64,000 bases of DNA from Chloranthus sessilifolius. Taxonomy: Eukaryota > Streptophyta > Magnoliopsida > Chloranthales > Chloranthaceae. Within the stretch, counting starts at the first letter, position 1, and the number at the start of each line of letters is the position of its first letter. This document shows, piece by piece, positions 10,191-21,229 of the stretch. The notes under the pieces were generated by a model. It saw only the letters and a list, made by a program, of their open reading frames with translations. It was not told the DNA's origin and made no database searches. The stretch covers positions 9,995,299-10,059,298 of the forward strand of contig CM037597.1 in assembly GCA_021018995.1 (NCBI GenBank), written 5' to 3'. Made by a program: the position numbers and the translations under genes.

Positions 10191-10438
10191 AAAGCAAATA
10201 AAATCCTTTTATCTTTTATCGTTAGTACGAAAAGGTCGAAGTCACCGGTCACCTACTTCTAAGTAGGTGACGTTTCTGTCCAGTGTTTTGTATAAATAAT
10301 TAAAACAATTAAAACGAGGATGAGATCATTGAGATTAGAGGACTTCCATTCGCGCACCAACTTTTTTCTCGCTGCAGACTGAAAAGAAAATTACATAGTG
10401 AGAGCAAATTTTTTATTTTATGAAAATAGTGAGAGCAA

Positions 10439-10602
10439 AACTACAAAAAATGAGATTATTAGCAACAGTAAAAAAATGTTGCTATTAACAAAAAACTGCT
10501 ACTACTACTTTTGTCACTAATAATCTTAATAACTTTTTTGTTAATAGCGATAATTTTTTACAGTAAAATATTATCGCTAATAATCTCCCTTTTTTTATAG
10601 TG
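10439..10602. mobile_element. Decayed CACTA-derived MITE
   Basis: AACTACAAAAAATGAGATTA at the left and CTTTTTTTATAGTG at the right are damaged CACTAC termini. The inside holds TTGCTATTAACAAAAAACTG and TTAATAGCGATAATTTTTT repeats, like its neighbours at 7075 and 9218. Confidence 0.55.
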
Positions 10603-11102
10603 AAAAATTAGTGTGCCCTCAAATTATTTTTTACGTAGTTTCACTGAAAAAATATATAACATGAGAAAAAAGTTTCGTGCACCCAAAAAATTCTATGAAC
10701 ACACTTTTTTTATTAGCACTATAAATTTCTTATCTTTAATCAATGTGTGGAACAAAAAAAGGTGTGCTAGAAATTATGTGATGAAGTGCGCGTAGTAGCC
10801 TCTAATGAAGAACGTCCTACCTGATAGGAAGCTTTTGACACGGTATGTTGCACGTTGGCAAAACCTTTTATTTTTTTGTTTTCGTTAATTTTAATTAAAA
10901 TAATTTGAAAGTCAACCGTCCCTTCATATACAATTAATACCGAAAATTGAGAAAATTAAATGATTAAAATATGACTTGGAAATTTTTACGAGCCTTACTT
11001 GGTGCAGTGATAGAAGTTATGGACCGTGAGGCCTGAAATGCAAGTTCGAGCCTTTGAGAGTGTCTATTGAGCCTGAGGTTAGGTATGTAGTTCGACTCAT
11101 GA
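10603..11102. other. Intergenic, nothing recognised
   Basis: A 60-codon frame at 10613 is low-complexity and unlikely to be real. No element ends were seen. Confidence 0.4.
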
Positions 11103-11255
11103 AATAAGATTATTAGCTGACTTTTTAATAAAAAACTGCCGCTATTAGTCCTGTCGCTATTATTTTTGTAACGGCAGTTTTTTGTAGCGACAAGACTAAT
11201 AGCGGCAGTTTATTATTAAAAAAAATTGCCGCTAATAGTCTTATTTTTTATAGTG
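11103..11255. mobile_element. CACTA-derived MITE lacking its left terminus
   Basis: The interior has the same family repeats (AAAAACTGCCGCTATTAGTC and GACTAATAGCGGCAGTTT as inverse copies) and ends TTATTTTTTATAGTG. The left CACTAC has been lost or mutated. A stray TTAATAGCGTCAATTAG at about 11402 may be another scrap. Confidence 0.55.
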
Positions 11256-11424
11256 ATGAGAGCATTTACTGAGAGGTTAGGCATCAGTAATGGATAGTAT
11301 ACTACCTCTTTAGGGAACTTATAATTATGGGCCTATGTACGTATCAGTTTGAACCAGAACTTACAATAATAGGCTGCTAATTATGGGAAGGGTACTGCCT
11401 TGTTAATAGCGTCAATTAGTTCTC

Positions 11425-11595
11425 GGCTCAAACTGATACGTATCGGCTGATATCGAGTTCTCGGCTCAAACCGATACGTATCGGCTGATATGGATACCGA
11501 TATCGAGTTGGAGGACCGATACATATCGATTTACTGAAAAACCAATACATATTGCCGATACGTATCAGTATTATCCGATTTTTGATACCTTGTCC
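11425..11595. mobile_element. GATACGTATCGG-rich MITE, right part
   Basis: Repeated CCGATACGTATCGGCTGATA words occur several times. The right end reads CCGATTTTTGATACCTTG, whose inverse CAAGGTATCAAAAATCGG looks like a hAT-type MITE end. The left end is missing or hidden. A related element occurs at about 59235-59495 with the same GATACGTATCGG core. Confidence 0.5.
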
Positions 11596-11941
11596 ATGAT
11601 ACTATGACAACTTTTGAGATTCGTGTCATGTGAAACCATCATGTGCTCCATATGATTTGACATTTATGGTCTAAAGATTTATAGTTTGTAGAAGATTGGA
11701 ATGAAGCATAATATTCTCCATCGTATGATTCAATGATACCAAATGACTCATAAAATTTCTAGTAAGTTGGATTTACATGGCCGCTATTAATTTTAGGTGG
11801 CATTTGATGGCTGTGAATTTTTTTCATCTTTTTTCTTATAACTTGGGTGTCCGACCCTCTTAGACAACCGACTAATCTTTGGGGCACATATGGGCCCTAA
11901 GTTAGCATTTGCTGAGTTAACACAAGATAAATACCTAGGGT
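11596..11941. repeat. Fragment of the foldback family
   Basis: The piece from about 11610 to 11770 (CATGTGAAACCATCATG, GGTCTAAAGATTTATAG, TTCTCCATCGTATGATTCAATG) is one arm of the foldback family seen at 305-711. No partner arm was found. The rest, including the target duplication at 11934-11941, is unassigned. Confidence 0.4.
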
Positions 11942-12172
11942 CAAGGATCAAAATTTCGGCCGAAATGACTAAAATTTCGGTCCAAATTATCGGTTTCGGT
12001 CCTCACCGAAACGATAATTTGGACTGAAATTTCAGTTATATTTTGTGTGGGACTCAAATTTTCGGCCCAATTATCAGTTTTCGGCCAAAATTTCGGTCAC
12101 CCTAGGCAAGGATCAAAATTTTGCTCAAATTTTCAGTTTCGATCATGCCTGAAACCAAAATTTTGATCCTTG
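11942..12172. mobile_element. hAT-like MITE with 8-bp target duplication
   Basis: It begins CAAGGATCAAAATTTCGG and ends CCAAAATTTTGATCCTTG. It is bracketed by perfect CCTAGGGT direct repeats at 11934-11941 and 12173-12180. The interior is dominated by AAATTTCGG and TTTTCGG words in both orientations, plus an internal copy of the terminus at about 12104 preceded by CACCCTAGG, suggesting an internal rearrangement or nested copy. Confidence 0.8.
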
Positions 12173-12180
12173 CCTAGGGT

Positions 12181-12944
12181 GACCATCCTGCCAAACCTCA
12201 TGAGCACGATGGAGATCTTTTTTTCGCAATATATTACAAAAAAGATCTTTATATGATGCATTAACTCATTATTGAGAAGAGTAGAACTTGCCCCTCTAAG
12301 CAGAAAATACCGCTCTCAGCTTCGGCAAGGCACAGGCACGGCCTAGGAGCATGTTTGATAAATTTGCAGGAAGCTGACGGGGAGCTGCAGAGAGTGTGAT
12401 TTCCTTTTTAAAATGTGGCCTTCACTAAAGCAGGTAATAGGGAGTTGGGGGATCAGGTACATGCATGCTCTCCAGACAGAGCATTGCCAAACACAACCTT
12501 AGTTTACGACTTATTGCTCATCTTTGGGATACGTTTACATGGTTTCATCATATTTGCCATACGATCTGAATATCATGATCTAAAAATCTATGGTGTCATT
12601 GGGATCTATCATGTGATTAGAAATCCAACATATTGTTAAAGTTGAATGGTGTTTGACTCTTTTGAATTAGATGAAGGAGATCATTTTTTGTTTTAATCAT
12701 TTACTAAATAAATCATTTTTTTTTATATCTTGGGAAAATCCCAAGCTTATGCTTAGACTAATCCCTAACGGATGTCCTCGCCACCAACATAATACATAAT
12801 GGTTTCACATGACATACATCCCAAATGGTGTCGAATGAGGTACGTAATACTAATTCGAATATCAAAGGGTGCAACTGTCTCTAATAAGATTAGCACGTCC
12901 TATTGCTTGACTAGGCCTAATTACTTGTATTACTTTTATGGGGT
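12181..12944. other. Intergenic with foldback-family scraps
   Basis: Pieces around 12525-12720 and 12780-12870 (TGGTTTCACATGACATACATC, GGAGATCATTTTTTG) resemble foldback-family arms. A 74-codon frame at 12415 has no recognisable content. No gene was supported. Confidence 0.4.
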
Positions 12945-13375
12945 TAAATATGAACGATCAAATAAGAATGCAAAATAAAAGGAAATCAAAGACAATCAAA
13001 CAAGAGACAATATTTACGTGGTTCAACAATTTGCCTATGTCCATAGACAACGATGATTCTATTATACGTAATGATTCCACCAGAATATGAGAACACTCAT
13101 GCCTCCTCAAAGCTCTCCACAAAACCCTAAATAGGTTTTACCAAAACTGTACAATGATATCTCTACTCTCTACTTCGTCCAAAAGTTTTCTCCTTAAATA
13201 TAGAAGATCTAAATCAGACTTCTAGTTCAAGCACAACTTGCCAAGTGTATGGTCAAAGCGTAGCTCGTCTGTCGCGGGTTGTTTGAGCGGGAACCAAGGT
13301 CGCTCAAGCGACTTAGACCAGAGAAATCACCCTTTGAAATAGTGCACTAGTTGCTCGAGCGACTTACATCAATAA
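12945..13375 (-). mobile_element. Truncated copia LTR, related to the 24988-30112 element
   Basis: Read on the minus strand, this matches the copia LTR at 24988-25524 in order. It has the GCGAC and CTCGAGCGAC words at one end and AAACCTATTTAGGG and GAGGCATGAGTG in the middle. ATTGTCTCTTG and TTGATTTCC-TTTTATTTTGCATTC, followed by TTGATCGTTCAT, come last. The final 30 or so bases of the LTR are missing and no target duplication was seen. I read it as a solo or truncated LTR rather than a full element. Confidence 0.65.
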
Positions 13376-13399
13376 TTTGACCCTTTTGAGCATGCCGCA

Positions 13400-13600
13400 T
13401 GCCAACAAAGTTAGAACCATATACAATAGCATGCATAGTAGGAGAAGTGAAAAGCCGGTAAACACTTGGAGGAAAGCAGTGATAAGGGGCATGAAAGATT
13501 ATGAAGTTACTGAGAACTTAACATTGATCAGAACCGAGGAGAGACATAAGACTCGCATGCCGACCCCAAAAAGATGGGATAAAGGTATGATGATGATCAA
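13400..13600 (+). pseudogene. LINE reverse-transcriptase C-terminal scrap
   Basis: The frame contains EKPVNTWRKAVIRGMKDYEV, then TENLTL, and ends near MPTPKRWDKG. It resembles the extreme C-terminus of a plant LINE-type polyprotein, in which a P-x-x-TW-x-x-A-I-x-x-D-M element precedes an R-x-x-W-R segment and a DP-x-x-x-G-x-D-K end. The DNA tail GCCGACCCCAAAAAGATGGG followed by ATGATGATGAT matches the LINE/SINE-like tail at 3080-3205. The rest of the element is absent. This is a 5-prime-truncated, decayed insertion. Confidence 0.45.
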
Positions 13601-13613
13601 TCGTTCTTGTTAG

Positions 13614-14690
13614 GGCCGTTTGATAACTTGAATGTAGAATACAAGCATTTTTTCAAAATCATATATTTGCTTGCAAAGTAGAATCCCATATTATGCACTC
13701 TACGAGATTTCTATAAAGTCATTTATTTAATAGTATTTTAGAGTTGTAAAGTGCATAATAGATGATTTTCACTACTTACATTTAAAAACCAAACGATGGA
13801 TTATAAGGGAAAGTAGTGTTTATTATCCAAGAAATAATACAGTGACAAAAATTTTGTACTATAGGCGAAATCATAGATTTTTTGGGTATTATAAAATCAC
13901 TCAAAATCATTTATCGTTAAAAGATTTTGTGTGGCCTACCATATTACCAAATGGTGGATTGTTGCTAGTTTAGAAAAATCCGGCTTAATACAAGAGATTC
14001 TGAAATTTTGAATTTGATGTATTATGGGGCCTTAAAATTCGAATAAGTCAGCTTTTTATGAGATTGGTGGTTCATACATATGCCCTTTAATTTAACACTG
14101 AGATGATGTGAAGTTGAAGAGAGTCAATACCTTGAATCATTATATTATATATATAAAAGAAAGAGGTTCCTATCAACTCCAAGCAATCTTTATCTTACAA
14201 TGTGAAAACGTGGTCACTTAATGTCATGGTCTCAATTTTTTAGGTCACTCAATGCCAAGTTGTACACATTTTTTATGTGGTCGGCCGCAGCAGGCCCACA
14301 CCTCATTAGATAGGAATTAAAAGGAATATTAGGTCCTGCCCACACACATGGCAAGCATATACAAAGTTGGATCAGAGGCTATTGTTCTTGCATGAACTCT
14401 AATATAAAATAATATTCCTCATGTAAACATAAAATAAGAATCCTAAAATGTACACATCATGTTCAAACGTAATTTTAGAGCCACCTTTTGGGATTAGTGC
14501 AGTATGAAATTAAGCCTTTCTGTTAAGCTATATGCAAGGGCCAACTTTTCGTGTGCAAGAAATGATTTTTGCAACTTATGTATTGGGCTCTATGAATCCC
14601 ATAGATTACTATGCTTTCTAAGGTTGTAGGAATCTTGTTTGATTTTCACTGTTTGGATAGTTTGACAAGGACAAAAGGAATAAAAGTAGT
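13614..14690. other. Intergenic, nothing recognised
   Basis: AT-rich sequence with short microsatellites such as (TA)n near 14145. No coding frame or clear terminal repeat was found. Confidence 0.45.
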
Positions 14691-14695
14691 TACTG

Positions 14696-15056
14696 GGTCC
14701 CATATTAGTTTACTCTCAAGTGACACTCAATCATATAACCGGGTGCCTCGTAAAGGAGCAGCTTAATGGTTATAATTATTGTAAAAATAATAATAATAAA
14801 TGCTTTAAAAAAAAGTAATAATAATAATAAATATATAAAATTGTATGGTCAATGGTTTTAATCATATAGAAAATGAACAGTGAAACAAAATGTGGTTTTA
14901 TCATATACTTTTCAAAAAATTGATTATGACCACATAGTTTTATGGGCTTATTTAATTTTTTTCCTCACAATAACTATGATCACCTAATCACTCATTTACG
15001 TGGCGCCCGATCATATGATTGGGTGCCACCGGTAACAAACTAAATTGAGACCAAGT
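14696..15056. mobile_element. Possible TIR element with imperfect 55-bp ends
   Basis: The left end, with GACACTCAATCATATAACCGGG, is an imperfect inverse of the right end, with CCCGATCATATGATTGGGTGCC, and the similarity extends outward through TTAGTTT. The interior is low-complexity (ATA)n and has no gene. Class and target duplication are uncertain. Confidence 0.4.
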
Positions 15057-16800
15057 AAGTTACTTGGTCCTCAGTAAATCTCATAACATGAAGAAAGAGG
15101 GAGAGGAGCTCGTGAGATAAAAAATAGTTGATCGAGTTGTTGTGCCTAAAATATAGGAGATAATTGTGAGAAGAGAGAGTAGTTCGAGGGAAAATTATAA
15201 TAAGCAGACCTCAAATGGGAGACCAACAACAGAATGCTTATGTGGCGCGATGCAAGTGGATTGCTCGACATGCATTGTTGGGACCCACCGCGCTTGCATC
15301 CACCAAGTAAGCAGTCTGTTGACTGGTTTGCTGTCCGTCATATATTAGTGTCATATTTTGTGCAATAGAAGAGAGAGTACTAATGAGTGGTGAAATATGA
15401 TGATATTTCATCCCCTAAAGCCTACATTTAGCCATCCGATGAAGGCTAGCTGACATATTTGTAAGGTTTTTAATGTTTTAAGAAAATCTGGCCATTGCAT
15501 GCAATTGGAAGTATAAAAGAGCATAAAACTGACTCACACTAGAACACTGGAGCAAATGGACTGTTGGGCCTTGAATTTTAATTTTAATTTGAATTTTGAA
15601 TTTGAATTTCAAATCTGGAGTTGAGGACCTGTTTAAGCAAACTTGAAAATTAGTTCTACGGGTCTCTTCCTTTGGGGAGCCTTTTATTTTTCTTAACATT
15701 TTTAGTTTCTTTCAAAATTTTCCTTTTGTTTTTCAAGCATTGTTCTTTCCAGTTCTTAATTTTAGGTCCTAGATTAATTTAATTTTCGCATTTGAAGAAG
15801 GATTGTACCGGATTAGATTAAAGCTTTTATGAATTTTGTTGAAACTCTTTACGGTATTTTAATGTCATTAATAATTTCTGTCTTTATTTTATTATTTAAT
15901 TTCAAGCAGGAGTAGCTAAATCTTTTTGAGGATCAGAATCTAATGAATTTCTTCCGAGGTATTCGTTTATTATAATATAGATCTATGGTTGAGATATTAT
16001 CTTATCATGGATGCCTGATTTTTAATTGCACTAATATCCGATTGCTATCTAAGATGTGGATGTTAATTATGCTCCATGATCTTGGATCTGCAATGGTTAT
16101 TTTACTTTAATCTTCTTTTATATTGCTCTTGCCCATCTTAGGGTAAATTCTAATTATCATCTAATGTATGAATGTTAATCATACATTCATGGGGTATTAA
16201 TCATACATCTCCACGATCTCAAATCTGTAATGTAAAATTTATTTGAAGATCAAATTCTGGTTGCCATCTGGGGTATGAATGTTAATTATACATTCATGAG
16301 GTGTTAGTCATGCATCTCCGCGATCTCAAATTTGTAAGGTGAAATTTATAGATATGGATGCTAATCATACATTCATGGGATGCTAATCATGCACGCCCTT
16401 GATCTCAGATTTATGTATAATTGGGTTCAGTATTTATGCGTTGTGCATCCTGCGACAATATTATATCTCGACAAATAGATCCGTATTTCATAAATGATAA
16501 ACCAACAATGGGAGGATTTAGTATCCCAATCCTTTCTTTTTAACATTTGTTTCATTCCATATTATTGCTTAGTTTTATTTTGTCCATTAAACTCTTTAAA
16601 TCATAAATTAGTTTAAATATTGAGCTAGATCTGTGGTAGTTTCTTTGTTGATTACCGTCTCCTCTTTTAAATTTTCTGGTCAATCCTTGTGGGAACGATC
16701 TCGTACTCCGCACATATTGACTACATCTCGATTTGTGCGCTTGCGAGTTTAAAACACATTTAAAATCACAACAAGTTATCAACCTATATTTCAAACCTAA
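15057..16800 (+). repeat. Possible remnant of an old gypsy-type LTR with internal repeats
   Basis: Three related blocks carry ATGAATGTTAATCATACATTC, ATCATGCATCTCC and GATCTCAAATTTGTAA at about 16165, 16275 and 16355, forming an irregular array. The stretch TCCTTGTGGGAACGATCTCG (16684) followed by GTGCGCTTGCGAG resembles sequence seen near the ends of some plant Ty3/gypsy LTRs. Oligo-AATTTG tracts sit at 15574-15615. No boundaries or internal genes could be set, so the call is tentative. Confidence 0.3.
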
Positions 16801-17290
16801 GATTCTTCCTTCAACTTGGGTTTGATTGCTTTAAATCAAATGATAGAGATCTTTTTTGTTCTCTCTAATCTTCTTCGCAATGGATTTTGAAATCATGGGC
16901 CCGCCATTGGACAATCAATTGTTTATTTCACATGGCATACATCCTAAAAAGATGGTCATAGCATATTTCAAATACTAATCTTGGATCACTCTTCGAGATG
17001 TGTACCAAGTGAAATCAAAATTTGACCATTTGAGGGTAGGCTCATGATTTCAAGATCTATTGTATGGAAGATTACGCCTAAAGAAAGCTCCATCGTCTAT
17101 TGTGTGGAATATACCGCCTAAAGAAATCTCCATCGTCTATTGTGTGGAAGATACCCTAGATGATAAGGGAAGACAACCACTCCCTATATTCTCTTTTCTC
17201 CATCATCTATTGTGTGGAAGATACCCTCTATACCCTAGAAATCTCCAAAATCTGACCCCAGATTCTCTGAAATATCATCTATTGTGTGGA
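16801..17290. repeat. Foldback-family element with repeated CTATTGTGTGGAAGAT motif
   Basis: Arms matching the foldback family (TTTCACATGGCATACATCC, CGAGATGTGTACCAAGTGAAAT) are followed by at least five copies of CTATTGTGTGGAAGAT or close variants between 17056 and 17293, mostly preceded by CTCCATC. It is an independent expansion of the same arm motif that makes the 90-bp array at 1171-1523. Confidence 0.55.
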
Positions 17291-17299
17291 AGATCCTTC

Positions 17300-18279
17300 T
17301 TTGAAAGAGCATGAAAAATCATGCTCTTTAAAAGAGGTTTTTCATGCTCTTTTAAAGACGACTGTTTTTCCTATTTCAAAGAGCAACCTCCCTTTTATCT
17401 TCTTCCAAATGAAAGGAGGTATTAGATTTTACATGAGTTCCTTGCAACAAGGATCAATTATCAAGGTAGAAAGAATCCTAAAATGTTAGGCCTCTCTCTG
17501 CTAGACATTTAGGAAGATTAGTTTAAATTTTAATTTGAATTAATATATAAAATTAATTTGTTAAAAGAAGCTCTCTATGTTAAGAAATGTGAAGTTTGAA
17601 TCTACCATCGATTACAAAAGGCTAAATTATGTCTTTGAGCTAACAAATCCCACTTGCCATTCTCAATAACCAAAATTCGATTAGACTGTGACTTGTGGGT
17701 CTATGTAAAAATAAAAAACTGCACTCAAATCAATTTGATTTTGGGTCCCAAGTGAAGCACAAATTATATGAACTAATCACCATTTTCTCCCCTCAAAAAA
17801 TCAAATAAAGCAAACACATCAATACCACCAAATTCTAATAATTAAATAGTTCAATCCTCTAATAGAACCAAGCGGTAATCTTATGTGTGGCACACCTTGC
17901 CTCATAATAATGACTAAATTGAGAAAAAGTAGAGTGGGTAGAAATTTGAGGCATTTCAAATCTGGAGCAGACAAGGTTACACCAAAACCACTTATATATA
18001 CAAATTTTATTGCAGCCTATGATGACAAATTATGAATACTACATGCAGATAAACAATGAGATAAGCTTACACACTACAAAGAAAAATCGAATATCCAACT
18101 ATTCATGTAGTTGTTTCATGCAAAAGATCCAACCAATCTTGACTAATAAAATATAGATAACTAGGATAAAACAATTTAGTAAAGCAAAACACATGCAAAG
18201 TTGATGGAATAAATAAGTGTCATTATCTTTTTTTCTTTAACTGTAGCAGAATTTTAATAGTTGATGCCTATAAATTATA
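17300..18279. other. Intergenic; one hairpin at 17300-17358
   Basis: CTTTGAAAGAGCATGAAAAA and TTTTTCATGCTCTTTTAAAG form an inverted pair. The remainder is AT-rich, without a convincing gene. Confidence 0.4.
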
Positions 18280-18588
18280 TGTAGAAATTATGGCAATCAA
18301 ATACACACACCAAGCAAAACGCAAACACAAGATATACATGGTTCGATAATTTGTCTACGTCCACGGGTGATGTTGAGTCCTTTCACTAATCTGTGAAAAA
18401 CTGGGGTCACAAATCTCTCAAATAATATATGACAAAAATACCCTTTAATAACCCCATAATAGTTCGAATCCGTAGATGGAAAAGTCCCAAAGCCATGGTC
18501 ACGAACTTGAACCTGAAAGTTCAATGTAGTGAACTCGTGGCCACGAGTTCGTGGTCGTGGCCATGAGATTTAAGGCATTATCCCAACA
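18280..18588 (-). repeat. 3-prime LTR of the RT-less copia element
   Basis: Bounded by TGTAGAAATTATGGCAATC and TTATCCCAACA on the plus strand, and shares the GTGGCCACGAGTTCGTGG dyad with the partner LTR at 21230-21660. It is about 120 bases shorter, with a gap at the sequence the other LTR carries around 21370-21480. Confidence 0.75.
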
Positions 18589-19148
18589 ATCTCCACTTTG
18601 ACTTGAATCCTTACAAGTCACTTTGATGATACCAACGTATTGCTTCTCGTTGTACTGCCATCATTCATTCTTTCTTTCCTTCCACATTCTTTCACCTAGA
18701 ATGCAAGACTACGTACTCTTCAAGAGTACAACATAATCTTCAATACTTAGTGAGATTAATCAAATCCAAGCAATGCTTGAACTTCTTCCTCAAAACAAGA
18801 TGGATCTCCATTTCGAGTAAATAGTGTAAAAGAAATCATATATTCAAAATACCTGATTGATGCCCTTTTATCTCTTTTGCTCCTTTCCTTTAGAATGACT
18901 TGTGACACTTGATGTTGTTGTTAGTGTTCTATGTTAGGTAATTCTTCATTTGAAGGCTGTAGCAAATTATCTTCTTCCCGAGATTCTGAATCATCTACCT
19001 CCTCTTCAATTGTGCTAGGTCCTTTGAGAATATTTTCTCTGATTTCTCGTTCACCTTGTTTACTGGTTTTGTAAATGTAGGCCTCATTAAAGATCATATC
19101 TCTGCTAACTACTATCTTATTTGCTGAGGGATCTCATAGTTTGAATCC

Positions 19149-19642
19149 CTACACTCCTTTCTCATACCCGAGAAATATACACCTTTTCGACTTTGGATCT
19201 AACTTAGATCTCAACATGACTTGTATATGGATGTATGCTGGGCACCTGAAAATTCTAAGAGTAGAATAATCTGTAACTTTTTCCGTCCAAATTGCTTCTG
19301 GGGTTCTGAAATCGATCGCCGTAGATGGTGACCGATTTATGATAGAGTAAGCCATGTTCATTGCCTCAGTCCAAAAACTCTTAGGCTCGCATTTAATCTC
19401 ATGCTCCTTGCTCTTTCCAAGAGGATTCTGTTCATTCATTCTGCGACTCCGTTCTGCTGTAGAGTCTCTGGATTACTAAAGTGACAAACAATGCCCTCAT
19501 CTTTGTAATATTTCAAAAAATTTATAGACTTGTACTCTAACCCGTTATCTGACATGAGACACTTCAACCGTTTTGTAGTCTGTTTCTCAACTTCTGCTTT
19601 CCAGTTTTTTAATTTTATGAACACTTCTGACTTGTGTTTCAT
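19149..19642 (-). pseudogene. copia integrase core fragment
   Basis: Two abutting frames read in series. The first has CLMSDNGLEYKS (the second acidic residue of the DDE triad lies in such a D-N-G-x-E-Y context) and SNPETLQQNGVAE. The second continues with FWTEAMNMAYSIINRSPS and ends KSKRCIFLGYEKG. This order is standard for the C-terminal half of Ty1/copia integrase. The two frames are offset, so the gene is broken. Confidence 0.75.
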
Positions 19643-19716
19643 GAAATAAATCCAAATCTTCCTTGATGAGTGATAAAATATTTTGTACCTCCTTTTGATG
19701 GTTCTACTGCAGGCCC

Positions 19717-20065
19717 TTAAACATTTAAATGTATGTAGTCTAATATCACTTTACTGTTATGGACTCCAGTACTAAATCTGACCCTGTACTGCTTTCCATA
19801 TAAACAATACTTACAGAACCCAAGTTTACAGTTCTTAACACCCTTCAACAAATTTTGCTTGTGACATTTCATCATTCCATTTTCACTCATATGCCCTAAG
19901 AGCATATGCCATTAATCTGTTATCAAAATTACTATCTTCTGTAGTAGATAGAGATGCTCCACCTATAACCGCATTCCCTACTAATCTATATAGGTTTCCA
20001 TCAATCTGACCTTTCATTACGATCATGGCCCCTTTAACAATCTTCTGCAGTGTATTTAGAACCAC
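19717..20065 (-). pseudogene. copia GAG-pre-integrase segment
   Basis: Frames with NLYRLVGNAVIGG, then LLGHMSENGMMKCHKQNLL and LGFCKYCLYGKQYRVRFS, which is the H-x-S-x-x-G and C-x-x-C zinc-binding arrangement seen ahead of copia integrase (here CKYC). They end HNSKVILDYIHLNV, just before the integrase catalytic core. Stops and a frame change show decay. Confidence 0.7.
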
Positions 20066-20399
20066 TGGAATCTAATGCACCAAAGTTGTTAGATTTTCTT
20101 TTAGATCCAATACATGTCTTACATCATTAAGAGTTTGAACCACATCATTAAACATCTTAAATTTTACGGATTCGATTCCAATAGTTTTACATGAAATATT
20201 ATTTCTCATCAACACAAATCCACCATTGAATGGTTTGTATGTATCAAACGATTCAAGATTAGGACAGATATGCCAAGAACAACCCGAATATAAAATCTTT
20301 GCATCAGAAAATAAATTCGTGCCTATGGTAACAAGTAGAACGTCACCTTCATCTTAGTCTACATTATTTTTTGCAATGCTCGCCTGATCTGATGTGGAG

Positions 20400-20520
20400 G
20401 TTTTTCCTTTTCCCTTTTTCTTATCTTCATGTTCACGAATAAACAGTTTACAGTTCTGCTTCTTCTGTCCCTCCTTGCAATGATAACAGAGAAAAGGTTC
20501 ATGTGTTTCATCCCTTATTT
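20400..20520 (-). pseudogene. copia Gag zinc-knuckle region
   Basis: On the minus strand this reads a CYHCKEGQKKQNCKL-like block followed by a lysine-rich stretch. It is a decayed CCHC zinc knuckle of Gag. The last spacing differs from the canonical motif. Confidence 0.5.
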
Positions 20521-20916
20521 TCGGTCAGGATTTATTTCCACTATTGAAACCCTTTTCTCTTATTTTGCCTCTGTTACGATTATTTTCCTGTGTCACAAGA
20601 CCCTCCGCCTATGGTTCCTCAGTACTCAATTTCTTCCTCAACTCGTTTAAAAGAAGCGTCGTCGTAACCTCTTCTATTTCGAAAGTATTATTCTCGTAGA
20701 GCAATGTTGTAACAAGATGCTCATATGAAGAAGGAAGAAATGTAAGAATAAGAAGAGGTTAACTTCAACGCTAAGTAACTGAGATATAATCATGTTGAAG
20801 GTATTGAGATGCTCCAACAGATTCAATCTTTCCTTCATCCCAAGTGTATAGATTTGTTATTTTAGAAATAACTTGTTCGTGAGAGATTTCATCATGTGCA
20901 GACTTTCAAATTTCAC

Positions 20917-21180
20917 TCAAAGTTTAGGCGTTGATTCTTCGTTGATCACATTGTGCATGGCCTCATCCGTGAGACAAAGATGGATCATGATGACCGCCTT
21001 CAACTCTAATTCCTCCCAGTCATTATCGTCCATGTTTGTCGGCTTCTTTGTTTTTTCATGCAACGTTTTGTAGAGACCTTGTTGGACGAGCATATCTTTA
21101 ACTATTCTCTGCCACAATCCGAAGTTACCATTTCTGTCAAATTTCTTAACTTCAAACCTGCTTATAGATTTTGTTGCCAT
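20917..21180 (-). pseudogene. copia Gag N-terminal domain
   Basis: Starts MATKSISRFEVKKFDRNGN and continues FGLWQRIVKDMLVQQGLYK and MDDNDWEELELKAVIMI. This is the usual start of plant Ty1/copia Gag (F-D-G-x-N-F-x-x-W-x-x-x-M-x-x-x-L-x-x-x-x-L). It lies directly downstream of the primer-binding site, where Gag should begin. The frame is open here but stops soon after. Confidence 0.8.
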
Positions 21181-21214
21181 CGTAAAGAGAAAAACAAAAA
21201 CCTAGAAACCCTAA

Positions 21215-21229
21215 GCTCTAATACCAATT
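21215..21229 (-). promoter_or_regulatory. Primer-binding site of the copia element
   Basis: On the minus strand the sequence is AATTGGTATTAGAGC, matching the initiator-methionine tRNA complement (TGGTATCAGAGC) with one change, immediately after the LTR end TTCTACA. Confidence 0.75.

Noticed and set aside
17060-17489. Two overlapping frames of 84 and 67 codons
   Set aside because: They are created by the CTATTGTGTGGAAGAT repeat and a hairpin. Peptide repeats mirror the DNA repeat and look non-coding.
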